From Ilex aquifolium (lineage: Eukaryota > Streptophyta > Magnoliopsida > Aquifoliales > Aquifoliaceae): DNA of 64,000 bases. Location: NCBI GenBank assembly GCA_951799425.1, contig OX637405.1, forward strand, positions 24,627,371-24,691,370, read 5' to 3'. The translations under genes were made by a program, and so were the position numbers. The notes under the pieces were generated by a model, which was not told where the DNA came from, searched no databases, and saw only the letters and a list, made by a program, of their open reading frames with translations. Shown here piece by piece: positions 34,359-46,143 of this stretch (positions are counted from its first letter, which is position 1; the number at the start of each line of letters is the position of its first letter).

Positions 34359-35488
34359 ATAGGTATACGATTTACCTAGGGCTTCAGGGAAATGGGTTTA
34401 CACCATTGCATTCCATGTGCATTCATGTTATGTGTTTTATTTGTTACATGATTATGTGCTACATGATTATGTGTTATGTGTAAATTGTATACATGGTAAA
34501 ATGTATATGGAAAAGAGGAACACTAGGGTTAGAAAACATAACCTTGGTGGTTCGGAAAAGGATGAACGGGATAGTTCATGGGTTAAATGTCTACTAGTGT
34601 GAGACACTCGCTCTACTAGGGACACGATGAGAGAATTCTCAATGTTTTGAACTGAGTCCCTACATTGGGATACTAGTTATTGTTTTGTGACAATTTAAAT
34701 TGCATAAAGGAATTGGGCTTAGAGGTTGAAACCTTGGAAGAGCCATTGTGGGTGAGTTCTCCCCTAGGAGCTAGGGTGAGTACTAAATGGGTATGTCGGG
34801 AATGTGAGTTAGGATTCTTGGGGATTCTACTCCACGGACATGTTAGAATTTGATGTCATCCTTGGGATGGACGGATTGACGGTACACTGAGTCGTCAGTG
34901 ATTGTGATTGTCAGCGGTCACTGTTTACACCTCGGAGTGTGTATATTTTAGGTTTTAGGAGAAACGCATGACGTTTTACCTCAAGTAAAGTATGAATTCG
35001 GTTGGTACGGACAGTTCATGGGTTAGCTAGCAAGCTTTACCCTAGGGAACGAGGTGAGACATGAATATTGGCCCACCTCAGATGTTTATGAGCTTACGAA
35101 TGTTTACCTCCACGTAGGGATGTAGACTTCAGTGTTGAGTTACACCCCGGTATGTTGTCTACTCTATGACTCCTCATAGAATGACACCGGTAGAGTTGTG
35201 AGAACTCTAGGTTGAATAAGGACTTCACTACCGAATGCTTCGCCTTGGGATGCTTCGGTATTATTGTCAAATTACAAAGAAGGTTACTTTACCCCTATTC
35301 TAGTAGTCTCGGAAATGGGACAGAGGTACACGGGATATGTGGTGCCTTTACGGATGGACTTGGTTGCGTCTAGAACCTAGTCCGGGAGAGAGACGGATAC
35401 ATGTAGGACAGTTTAGACAGTATTGTTGTAACTTATGCATATGGTCGAATGTGCATGAGGGTGTGAATTTCGGGGACGAAATTCTTTT

Positions 35489-35501
35489 AAGGGGGGAAGA
35501 A
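35489..35501 (+). other. Polypurine tract
   Basis: AAGGGGGGAAGAA abuts the 3' LTR and would prime plus-strand DNA synthesis. Confidence 0.9.
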
Positions 35502-38500
35502 TGTGAAACCCCGGAAAATTTAAACTTTGATGAACAAGGACAAAATGGTAAATTGCCACTCCGGCTGTAAAACTGAATTTTTCTAGATCTCAGATGACGA
35601 AACGGATTTTACCGTTGGATTCGTCTCGCGAAATCTAGTGGACATGTAAAATTTCGTCGAATTCCGAGATAGTCAAATTTTTCGCGTTTTACGAGATGAA
35701 CGGGCCTCGGGTGACCCCGTACACGAAATTTTTATAAAATTTTAAATTTTGGGGAAATATTAGAGGCAAGTTCAAATAAAATTAATTTGAACTTAAACTG
35801 GGACGAAATAAATCGTTTCGGGGCGAAGATGGACCCGAACAAGTGGTGGACACGTGGCGCGACGTGAGCCAAGCCTTTAAAACTATAAATAGGGGTTAAA
35901 TATCTGAAAATCAGATATTCTCACCCCTATTGTCTGCTGAAACACACGGCTGAGAGGAGAGGGTGAAGGGAGAGAAGAAAAAAGTCATTTCTTCAAGCTT
36001 TCTTCCAAGATCTACCAAGTTCCGTCGGTCGGAATCACTTGAGCCAAGAATTAAAGTTGGTCTACGAGACGAGGGTTACACTTGGGTACCAAAAACAAAG
36101 ATTTTTACCGAATATCCAAAAGGGGAGATTTTAGGGAAATCAAGTCTTGGTGGGTATTTTCTTGAGCTCAAACCAAAAGGAAGAAGAAGAAGTGATGTCA
36201 ATCCTGGACAGTAGGTAAGTTTCTTATCCATTTCATAAGCTACGATTATTTAATAATTCTGAAATTTTGAGGTTATAATATAGACTGAAAAAAGATTCTT
36301 TTGGTTTTGGTTTCAAGTAAAATGGAGATAAATACGATTTTTGGTGATTTTTGAAAGTTAGCCCCAGCCTATAGAAACTGATCTGGAAAATCTGGACAGC
36401 ATGTAGTTTCGTAATTTTTTTTATAGGTTAGAGTTCGTTTATGAATCTTAAACTTCTAGGGTTTGAAATAGATTCATAAAGGGTTATTTTGGCTTTGGTC
36501 TCATGCCAAAAGGATGAAAACTATATTTTTGGTGAATTTCTAAAGATGGTCACGACCTGCTGGAACCTGGAAATTCTGTAACTTACACTTAGTTTAGGAG
36601 TTACTTGGAACGGGTATTTAGTGTTCAAAAATAGTGATTTTTGGTGAAAGAAAATTTTTATGAGTCTATGTTCATCTCCCACATATTTTGTTAGAATTGG
36701 ATTTTAATAACTAGAGTTAGAGTTGTTTTAACTCATGAAGGTTACCTGCAGAATGTTCAAAGATGCTAAACGCCTACACTTAGTTGGGTTTTCGGGTCTT
36801 GGGAGCTTCCTACGGGATTCTCACGCTACAAGAGGTAGGGGTTCTCCTACTTGGGTTGGTTTCTTACCTAAAATGCCTATGATTATGGCTTGGTATACAT
36901 ATAGATATGTGTACATATTTATATGGATATAGTTATGGAATAATGAAGAAAATGGGTAGCTTGTTAGAAAAATTACACTTACCTATTGGTGGAATTTAGG
37001 TAAAATAATTTTATCCTAAATTGGTATGTAGAAATTGCCTATTTGAATTTCTTGAATTATGTGGAAATTGGGCATGATATGTGTTACCATGTTGTTTGCC
37101 TTGAAGGTGTTTGACAAAATACCTAAATGGATTGAAACCGTTATATGATAAATAACATGTTATGCCTTATGTGGTAAATGAAAATCATATGTGTACGATA
37201 TGATTTATGTTGAAATTGTGAATGTCAGATATATATTTTGATATATCAATTGTTGTAATGAAGCATGGAATTTATACGTTTATAATGTAAATTGCCATGG
37301 AATGGAATTGATTATGTTAATTTAGTCCATATGACATGCATTACATATGTGACATAATGTTATTGCAATGATACATCACATTGCATATGCACGGGGAATT
37401 CACATCATGAGTGGTGTGTGTGTGTGCATGGTTGTTGTTAATACCATATGTTGGAATGTGGTAGAGACAGTTCATATGGCATTCATTACATATGAACCTT
37501 GCATGAGAGAAGCAATGGGTCATTACATTGCATATGTACGGGAATATCACATATATGGACATTGTGTCATAAAGATGTTATGCATGGGTGTTTGTACCAC
37601 AATCTATGTGGTATTAAATGCATATGGTCATGGGAATTGCTCATTGGCATTATTGCATATAGAGCATGACATTGGTAACTCCATTCATGGACATTAGTCA
37701 TTAGTGGAGACATGTGTAGGTGGTGCATGGTTAATCAACACCATACTTGGTGTTTGATGGTGGGCTCGGGAAAGTTGGATCGAAAATCCGACTGAGTCGC
37801 ACGGCTGCATGCATGCATGGAAAAATATTGGGTCGGGATGAGCAAGAAGAGGCATGACGACCTCTCGGGTGCAAGGCCCGGTGATTTGGGGGTGCACTCC
37901 ATTGGTATAAGAGCCCATAAAGTGTACGGGTGTGGAAGACCCTTGGTATAAGAGTCCATGAAAAAGTCTGATCCCAAGAAAGACCCTAGTTTTTGAAACT
38001 ATCATTTGATGTAAACATAAATGATGAAATGAAGCACTTTGGCATTGCATTGTGTTGTCGAGCCGGGAAGGGCTCGGGGTGAGTGCATAAATGAGTCACA
38101 TCTCATTTCATGATACATCAAACACGTTGGCATTAGCGTTGTGTTGAGGAGCCAGGGAGGGCTCGGGTTGAGTACATGAGTCTCATCTCATTTCATGGGA
38201 CTTAGGTAGCCTGGTTTAACATACATGGCATTGACATGTAAAAGGAGTCAGAGTGGACTCGGGTTGAGTGCACATGGGTGGGTCTCACCTCATTCATGGC
38301 ATGACATTATAGCATTACATCATTTAATTGTATATTATTTGATGGAATGGTTATGGAAATTATGGATGTTGTATATGAACATTTCATGTGCATATAGGTT
38401 GAGGAGTAACCTCTGTAGGAAATACTCTACTGGGCGTTGGCTCACCCTATACGGGAACACATTTCAGGTGGGAGAGATACACCGGTGGATGGCTCCATTT

Positions 38501-38935
38501 TGGACCCTCATGCTTGAAGAAAGCCGCATGTGGCTTTACTTAATGTTTTGTGTAATTACATGTTAGAAACTATATTTTGGGGCATGTAATGCGTAAAATA
38601 ATTGTAATAGAACTTATAAAGACTATTGTTAGATTAGCCTTTCATGTTTTGATTTAAGTATGGTTAATTGGACCAGTGTGGCCAATGTTTACTTATACAT
38701 GGACCCGGTGCGGCCATTGCTTTATATTTGACCTCGGATGGGTCTGCTAATTGTGTATTGCACAGGTTGGGTATTGGGTAGAGCTCTCCATACAAAGGAG
38801 ACTCTGCCCAAATTTCGTTAAGTTATGGACCCCGGTAAATGGGGCATAACAGTGTGATATCGAGATACTAGGTATCTACAGGTATTCCGCGGGTTGATGG
38901 ATAATCAACGGACCCCCGGATTTTGGGGTGTCACA
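35502..38935 (+). mobile_element. 3' LTR of the 8.0-kb element (3434 bp)
   Basis: Identical in layout to the 5' LTR at an offset of 4592: G-box 35851-35856, TATA 35884-35891, hairpin 35889-35930, possible introns 36215-36751 and 36835-38467, 3' hairpin 38776-38809. Confidence 0.95.
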
Positions 38936-38940
38936 CATTC

Positions 38941-41257
38941 AATCAAAACCCTACAATTCTATTTCATAAAAATAACCCAAATTTGAAATGTGACAAACAC
39001 AGTTTCATGAAAAATCCCAAATTAAAAACCCTAGCATCAATTGCTCAAAACTTAACAACCAATTTGAAACTATAACATTCAATTTCCTACAAAACACCCA
39101 AGTTAACACCCAATTTGAAAAAAATTCAAATAAACAACTAAAGTAATAGATATGCTATTATAGGCAGCCAAGCACACAACAAAAAAATTCTTTTAAACAA
39201 ATATCAAAAAAGGAGAGCTAATTTAATGAAGAATTTCAATTTTTTTAATTTTGTTCAAACTATATAGTCCTCCACATAAACATGCTCAAAAATAATATCA
39301 AGAAGGGACAACATTACCTTTGTGGAAAAGCAAAATTGTTGTGTGTGAAAAGCAAAATTGTTGTTAACCATATAGCTAAGAGAAAAAAAAATTAAATTCC
39401 ATAATAGTTTGATAGCATAACCAAAAATTGTGTATGTGTGTGTGTGAAAAACAAAGGCTTTGGAGAGGGTATTTTGTGCAGAGAGACATGTGTGAAATAC
39501 AAAGGGTGTGTGGGTTGGGGTGGGGGGGAGGGTTTGTATCCGCGTCTATGTGATGTGCGTGTGTTGCATCTACGTAAAGAATGAAGAATATAAAAACACT
39601 TGATATTCAATCTTAACCTGAACCAAGTAAATTAAAATTAAATGGATGATAACAAAAATAAATTAAATTAAAACCACCGAACACAATAGAACAAATATGA
39701 CGAAAACAAACCAAGCATAAGAGTAACAACTCTATGCATTACGACCCAAAATGTAATTCGTAGTCGAAGATTTCTTTTGAGGTTTTATGCATAAAAGAGC
39801 AAGATTAACAATTTAAGCAAGCAAACTAATAATAAAATGAAAGAAAGAGTAGTTATAAAAACAAAACCTAAATGAAAGTAAAAATTCAACTACAACAAAA
39901 TTTACGACAGAGCTATAAAGAAACAACTAAATGGAAGTAAAAATTCAACTATAACAAAAAGTATGATGACAATGAAGTTACATGTTAAATGAAAATAATG
40001 GATATCACATGTTATCCTCACCAATTGAAAATTTTGACCAAAGAGTGCCATGTTCGTTGCCACTAGTATTAAAATGTAGTCCTGCTTTAAAAACAAACCA
40101 TTTAATCATGGTAAAAAATTGAGGCCAAAAAAATTTTATGGTAAAACAACAAATGACTCCCACTTCGAAGACATGGAAACAATGAATTTGCGAAATCAAC
40201 CACCACGTGGAAGAAAGATAGGAAAACCCACAACCAACAAATTGTAGACATGCAATACTCAATTAAACATCCAAAATTTCTTCAATGGCTAAGGGCAACA
40301 CACATCAAATATGTTAATTTAAATAAATTAAGTACCATAAATATGCTGATTGAGGTAAGCAGGTTGCATAATTTGTTCGACCTTATTTCAATTTCAAAAA
40401 CTACCAAACAGTCAATTGTAAAGGAACATTTAGCATTAAATCAAATTATATTTTATTTGCAGTAAACTAATTAAAAACAATTGAAATAAGATAAAAAAAA
40501 ATGAATGTAATGTAAACAATTCACTTTGCAAGAGGCAATATTAATAATTTCTAACAAAACACACCAATTATAATAACCATTAAATTTAAAAAAAAAAATT
40601 AGAATTGAACAAAAAAAAAAATTGAAGATTATACCTGTAAGAGGACCTCTCACTTGTTATAGAAAAAGAATAGCACCAAACAAATAAAGCGTGTTGTGTG
40701 TGATGTATCTGTTGTGTGCCTGTGCTGCAAAAAACAGAAAGAAAAGAAGAAAGAGGGGAGATAGAAAGAGGAAGACCAACCTTAAAGTTTTTGCCAAAGT
40801 CGTTGATGGTCGGAATATGTAGGTCGCCAGAGTTGGATGCCGGAGAGAAGAGTGTCGTATAAAGATATACAAAAAAAAAACCAAAAACTCAGATCTGGAA
40901 ACAAAAATCTACAAATAAAAACGAAAAATATTAAACCAACCACAAATTGAGACAACTACTAAAATAATTTTTAGATCTGATGTGGTTTGTGAGTGTTGTT
41001 AATTTCAGATCTACAACTAATGAAATAGCTAAAAACCCATAGAAATCAATCAACAAACTCACAAACAGAGATGAGGAATAGATAGGGGAATGAGAGAATG
41101 TGTGTGTGTGTGTGTGTGTGTGCTAGTGTATGTGTGTGAAGAGAGGGAGATGATGGGGTACCTGGTCTCATTCCTGGCAGAGGAGCAAGCAAGCGAGTAA
41201 TCATAAAATTTTGGGTTCGATATGTGTGTGTGTGTCGTGAGACAGAGAGGGTGCGAC

Positions 41258-41293
<36 letters not shown>

Positions 41294-41730
41294 TACCTGG
41301 GTGACATTTGTTGATTGAGCCATGGCAAATGAGCGATCGGTAAGAGAGTGAGAGAGAAGGAGATAAGGGGCCTGAGTTGTCTTTATCCGCAGAGGAGAGA
41401 GAGAGAGAGAGAGAGTTTGGCTTGGGCTAGAGTGCTTGGGGTGCTGTGTGTGTGCAGCTAAAATAGACGGGATTTGGGTTTTGGATGGGATTTTGGAAGA
41501 TTTGACAGATTTCGGAGGAGAGAGAGAGGCGTGAGTCAGGAAATGTTGTTGGGCGAGAAAACAAAATTTAGTACTCACTGTAGACCATCGGATCAGTATT
41601 TATGAGATGATCTGAACCGTCTTTTATGTTGGGATTACATTATCCATTGGATGTATTTATGTTTTGTCTCAAAACGATTTGGACCTCTCTTTGTCTCCAA
41701 AATTCAAACTCAGCTCTACTTTATTATATA
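38941..41730. other. Helitron E interior, right of the LTR element
   Basis: AT-rich non-coding sequence with microsatellites: GT at 41099-41122, GA at 41259-41289 and 41394-41414. Minus-strand frames here are serine/leucine runs from these repeats. No captured exon was recognised. Confidence 0.5.
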
Positions 41731-41732
41731 TA

Positions 41733-42151
41733 TTTTCAATCTAGAATTTTATTGATTTTTGTGTGTATAGATTATGTTAAGAAAGAATGAATCAAGCACA
41801 CCAAGAAGGGTGCTAGAAGTGTAAAGCTATTTAAACTTTTCCATACAGGCACATCAAGAATTGTTTATCTCATTTATGGATGATTTTTTGATATAATGAT
41901 ATCTCAATATACTACATAAAAATTTTAAGTAGAGAATGTCATTAATGTACATATTATTAATGTTAAAAGATAGGTATATAGACAGGTGAAAGTCATGAGA
42001 GCGGATAGGTGATGAATATTATGGAAGATATGATGGTTAAGAATAATGACCTTGTTTATTTGTTAAACTCCTTGAAAAGCATGGTATTTGTGCTTAACAC
42101 ACTACGTCTGATACACCGTAACATAGTGGTATAGCTAATAGACATAATAAC
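41733..42151 (+). pseudogene. pol: Copia integrase remnant
   Basis: Pieces in changing frames correspond to the integrase core: a block near 41870 matching the FITFIDDxSRY motif (reduced to LIYGWFFD-like sequence), then VKVMRADR followed by stops, matching VKxxRSDRGGEY (near 41985), then HGI/YLC before the break. The catalytic residues are not all preserved. Interrupted at ATAAC by solo LTR D. Confidence 0.65.
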
Positions 42152-45049
42152 TGTAAAACCCGGGAAAATTTGAACTTTTTCTGAAAAGGGGCAAAATGGT
42201 AATTCTCCACCCTTATGCGTATTTGAAATAATCATGTTCTAGACCTCGGATGAGGAAACGGAGTGCGCCATTGGATTCGCAACGCGAAATCTAGTAATCA
42301 CTAAAAATTTCGTCGAATTCCGAGATAGTCGGATTTTTGCACGTCGTTCGAGGCGACTGCGTGGCGAATGTAATTTTAAAGGTCCCCAATAATGAATTTT
42401 ATAAAATTTCCTTATAATTGGATTAAAGTTCCAATAAAATTAATTTGGACTTAATCCGGGACTTAATGAATCGTTTCGGGACGAAAAACGGACCCGGAAG
42501 TCGAAAATATGCGGTGCGATGTGGACCGCACATTTTTGCCTATAAATATCCTAAAAAAATCAGCTTTTTTGCACAAAAATCAGCTGAACTTCAGCCTTTT
42601 CAGCCGCCCAAGACCAAAGAAGAAAAAAATAATTCTTTAGCCTTCCCGCTCCGATTCCGGGAGTTCCGTCCGTCGGAATTCGTCGATTCAAAAGGCAAAG
42701 TTCATCTACGCGACGAGGGCTACGCGTGGGTACCAAAAACAATAAGTTTCACCGAAGGTGAACGGGTGGGGGTGTACGAAAATCAAGATTCGAGTTGTAT
42801 TTCTTTACTCGGATTCCGTCGAGCTAGAAGGGAAAAGTGATCACGTCGACGAGGGCTACGCGTGGGTACCAAAAATGAAGATTTTCACCGAAGGTGAAAA
42901 ATCGGGATTTGGAAAAATCAAGCTTCGAGTTGAGTTTTCGGGTCTTGGGAGCTTCCTACGGGATTCTCACGCTACAAGAGGTAGGGGTTCTCCTACTTGG
43001 GTTGATTTCTTACCTAGAAATGCCTATGATAAATGGGCTGGATATAAATATATATATTGACCTATGTATACATATATTTATATGTATATGGTTATGGAAT
43101 AATGAAGAAAATGGGTAGGTTGTTAAGAAAGTACACTTACCTATTGATGCAATTGGGATAAACTAATTTTATCCTAAATTGTTTAATATAAATTGCCTAT
43201 TGGAATTTCTTGAATTATGTGGAAATTGGGCATGATGTGTTACCATGTTGTTTGCCTTGAAGGTGTTTGACAAAATACCTAAATAGATTGAAATTGTTAT
43301 ATGATAAATAACATGTTATGCCTTATGTGGTAAATGAAAATCATATGTGTACGATATGATTTATGTTGAAATCGTGAATGTCAGATATATATTTTGATAT
43401 ATCAATTGTTGTGATGAAGCATGGAATTTATACGTTTATAATGTAAATTGCCATGGAATGGAATTGATTATGTTAATTTAGTCCATATGGCATGCATTAC
43501 ATATGTGACATAATGTTATTGCAATGATACATCGCATTGCATATGCACGGGGAATTCACATCATGAGTGGTGTGTATGTGTGCATGGTTGTTGTTAATAC
43601 CATATGTTGGAATGTGGTAGAGACAGTTCATATGACATTCATTACATATGAACCTTGCATGAGAGAAGCAATGGGTCATTACATTGCATATGTACGGGAA
43701 CATCACATACATGGACATTGTGTCATAAGGATGTTGTGCATGGGTGTTTGTACCACAATCTATGTGGTATTAAATGCATATGGTCATGGAAGTTGCTCAT
43801 TGGCGGTCATAGCATATTGGGCATAAGGTTGTGTCACATTCATGGGAGTCATTCATGAGTGTGGGTGCATGGTTCATATCAATCATCATGCTTGGTGGTT
43901 GGTGGATGGGCTCGGGAAAGTTGGATTGATTATTCAACTGAGTCGCATGGTTGCATGAAAAAGAAGAAAAAGATTGGGTCGGGGTTAGCAAGAAGGGGCA
44001 AGACGACCTCTCGGGTGCAAGGCCCGGTAGTTGGGGTACGCACTCCCTTGGTTTGGTCCATAAAGTGTGTGGGTGTACGCGGAACCCTCGGTGGAAGTCC
44101 ATAAATTCCGTGTGGGTTGGGTTACCCTTGGTGGAAGTCCATAAATACCCACCCCAAAGAAAGACCCGGAGATTTTCTTAAATTAGTTATTGGGTGAGTA
44201 ATACCAATGGCGGGGGCTTGAGAAGTCCGGTTTTTATACTCATGGCATTGCATGGGGGAAAGGAGCAGGAAAGGGCTCAGGTTGAGTACATGAGTCTCAT
44301 CTCATTTCATGGGACTTAGGTAGCCCGGTTTCACATACATGGCATTGACATGTAAAGGGAGTCAGAGTGGACTCGAGTTGAGTGCACATGAGTGGGTCTC
44401 ACCTCATTCATGGCATGACATTATAGCATTACATCATTTAATTGTATATTATTTGATGGAATGGTTACGGATTTATGGATGTTGCATGTGAACATTTCAT
44501 ATGCATATAGGTTGAGGAGTAGCCTCTGTAGGAAATACTCTACTGGGCGTTGGCTCACCCTATACGGGAACACATTTCAGGTGGGAGAGATACACCAGCG
44601 GATGACTCCATTTTGGACCCTCATGCTTGAAGAAAGCCGCATGTGGCTTTACTTAATGTTTTGTGTAATTACATGTTAGAAACTATATTTTGGGGCATGT
44701 AATGCGTAAAATAATTGTAATAGAACTTATAAAGACTATTGTTAGATTAGCCTTTCATGTTTGATATAAGTATTGATAAATGGACCCGGTGCGGTCAAGT
44801 TTTACTTATAAATGGACCCTGTGTGGTCATTGTGTTATATTGGGCCTCGGATGGGCCATGTTAATATATACTGCACAGGTTGTGTTTTGGGTAGAGCTCC
44901 CCGTACAAAGGAGACTCTGCCCGAATTTCGGTAAAATTAAGGACCCCGGTAAATGGGGCATGACGGTGTGATATCGAGTTACTCGGTATCCACTAGTATT
45001 CCGCGGGTTGATGGGTAATCAACGGACCCCCGGATTTTGGGGTGTCACA
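42152..45049 (+). mobile_element. Solo LTR D, family 1 (2898 bp), TSD ATAAC
   Basis: It starts TGTAAAACCCGGG, ends GGGGTGTCACA, and ATAAC flanks both ends (42147-42151, 45050-45054). TATAAATA is at 42541-42548. The leader frame core is duplicated: LRDEGYAWVPKT (~42706) and DEGYAWVPKMKIFTE (~42850). Possible intron 42981-44580. From 42940 on it is nearly the same as the 8.0-kb element's LTR from 32200, while the first 800 bp differ, so the LTR is a mosaic. The 3' hairpin is at 44889-44922. Confidence 0.95.
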
Positions 45050-45054
45050 ATAAC

Positions 45055-46143
45055 AACATAATAGAAATGCTTAGGAGTTATTATGTGATTTTTCGTTACT
45101 CTTATTTTATGGATAAATGCTTATGGAGTTTGAGACATTTGAAAAGAAATTGGATTTTAGAACGATTAATGGTAATTTTATCGGTTATCCGAAAAAATTT
45201 AAAAGGTATAGGTTTTACTATCCTACCCAAAGTATGAGAATGATACATATTGATAATGTCAGATTTATTAAGAATGGTGAAATCAGTGGAGTGATAAATC
45301 ATAGACAACGGTTATTAAAGAAGAGAAGAAATCCTAATACCCATAACTTGTAATGATGTTGTTGTTCCCCCAATTGTTGAATGATCTGACAATGTTGAAC
45401 AACAAATTAATGATTAACCACTTCATATTGAGATTGTCAGCAATAAATCGAGAGTAGAAAAATCAAATGAGTAGCAATAAGATTATCTCTAACAGAAATA
45501 AGATAAGCTATTCTAAATGATTACGCGATATATCTACAAGAATCTGATTTTGATTTGGGACAAGTAAAGATCTTATTTCGTTTTCACAAGTCATAGAAAA
45601 TGATGACTTCACTAATTGGGTTGATGTCGTGAATGATTAATTGAAGTCAACAGACCAGAATGAAGTTTGAAAATCTTGTTAGATATGAAGTCAAACTTAT
45701 GGTCAAAGGTTTCACTCATAATTGAGATATTGATTATATAGAGACCTTCTATCATCTATTTAAGAAGGCCTCACTAAGAATTATTATGACATTGATAGAT
45801 CATTATGATTTAGAGTTGTACTATATGAATGTGAAAACTATTTTTAATAAAGTTTAGATGGATAAGTCTATTAAGATTAACCTAAAGGGTTCTCAGTAAG
45901 GGAATTGAAGTAACACTTGGCTTTCAAACTTAATAAGTCAATATATAGACACAAAGAAAATTTTCCACAATGGTATTTTAAGTTTAGTGATATCATTACT
46001 TCTATTAATATGAAGGAAAACACCATTATCAGTCTATATATATTTAGGGTTAGTGGGAGTAAAGTTTTTAACTCTAAATATTGATATTGTATTATTGGTT
46101 AGCAGTAATCTTAAATTATTATATGAAACCAAGTTTCTCTCTA
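45055..46143 (+). pseudogene. pol: Copia integrase C-terminus and reverse transcriptase, 5' half
   Basis: The frame near 45163 reads TINGNFIGYPKKFKRYRFYY, matching the conserved block at the integrase/RT junction of copia, followed by HIDNVRFIKNGEISG. From ~45600 RT pieces appear: DDFTNWVDVVND, VKGFTH (RLVAKGFTQ region), DYIETF (the TFSPV region), YDLELYYMNVKT (the LxQMDVKTAFL region, D changed to N) and WYFKFSDIITS. Many stops are present. It breaks after KFLS at A46143, where a Helitron begins. Confidence 0.8.

Larger units (their letters stand above)
34344..35501 (+). pseudogene. Internal region of the 8.0-kb element, collapsed gag-pol
   Basis: After the primer site there is non-coding leader that matches 51268-51600 of the 9.6-kb element. 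Then come a protease C-terminal scrap (FDVILGMDGLTVH with a stop, ~34849-34890), an RT N-terminal scrap (~35100-35270, corresponding to the PPxRxxDFxxxLxPG region and to KDF...SPWG), and a short integrase tail (~35330-35450). Gag, most of RT, RNase H and integrase are missing. The end reads AATTTCGGGGACGAAATTC, typical of Tekay-like chromoviruses. It cannot encode any protein of the element. Confidence 0.85.
30910..38935 (+). mobile_element. Recent non-autonomous gypsy LTR element (LARD-like, 8026 bp), TSD CATTC
   Basis: CATTC precedes (30905-30909) and follows (38936-38940). Two 3434-bp LTRs (30910-34343 and 35502-38935) flank a 1158-bp internal region with an intact primer site (34347) and polypurine tract (35489). 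I found only three differences between the LTRs (near 31016, 33644 and 33675), so insertion is recent. The internal region retains only scraps of protease and RT and a short integrase tail, with Gag and most of Pol deleted. It must have been moved by another element's proteins. Inserted in Helitron E. Confidence 0.95.
29606..41730 (-). mobile_element. Helitron E, minus strand, hosting an LTR element (net ~4.1 kb)
   Basis: On the minus strand it ends in CTAG (29609-29606), followed by a host T (complement of A29605). A perfect stem GTGCCT/AGGCAC (29619-29632) lies 9 bp inside, the standard Helitron 3' end. The opposite end lies near 41730, where copia integrase resumes; minus-strand sequence there begins near TTGAAAATATATATAATAAA. 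Just inside it are blocks GATGATCTGAACCGTC and GATCAGTATTTATGAGATGA, common near plant Helitron 5' ends. No Rep/helicase frame was found, so it is non-autonomous. The 5' end lacks a clear TC and is approximate. Confidence 0.7.

Noticed and set aside
41201-41578. 125-codon Ser/Leu-rich minus-strand frame
   Set aside because: It is translated GA microsatellite plus flanks near the Helitron's 5' end; no domain.
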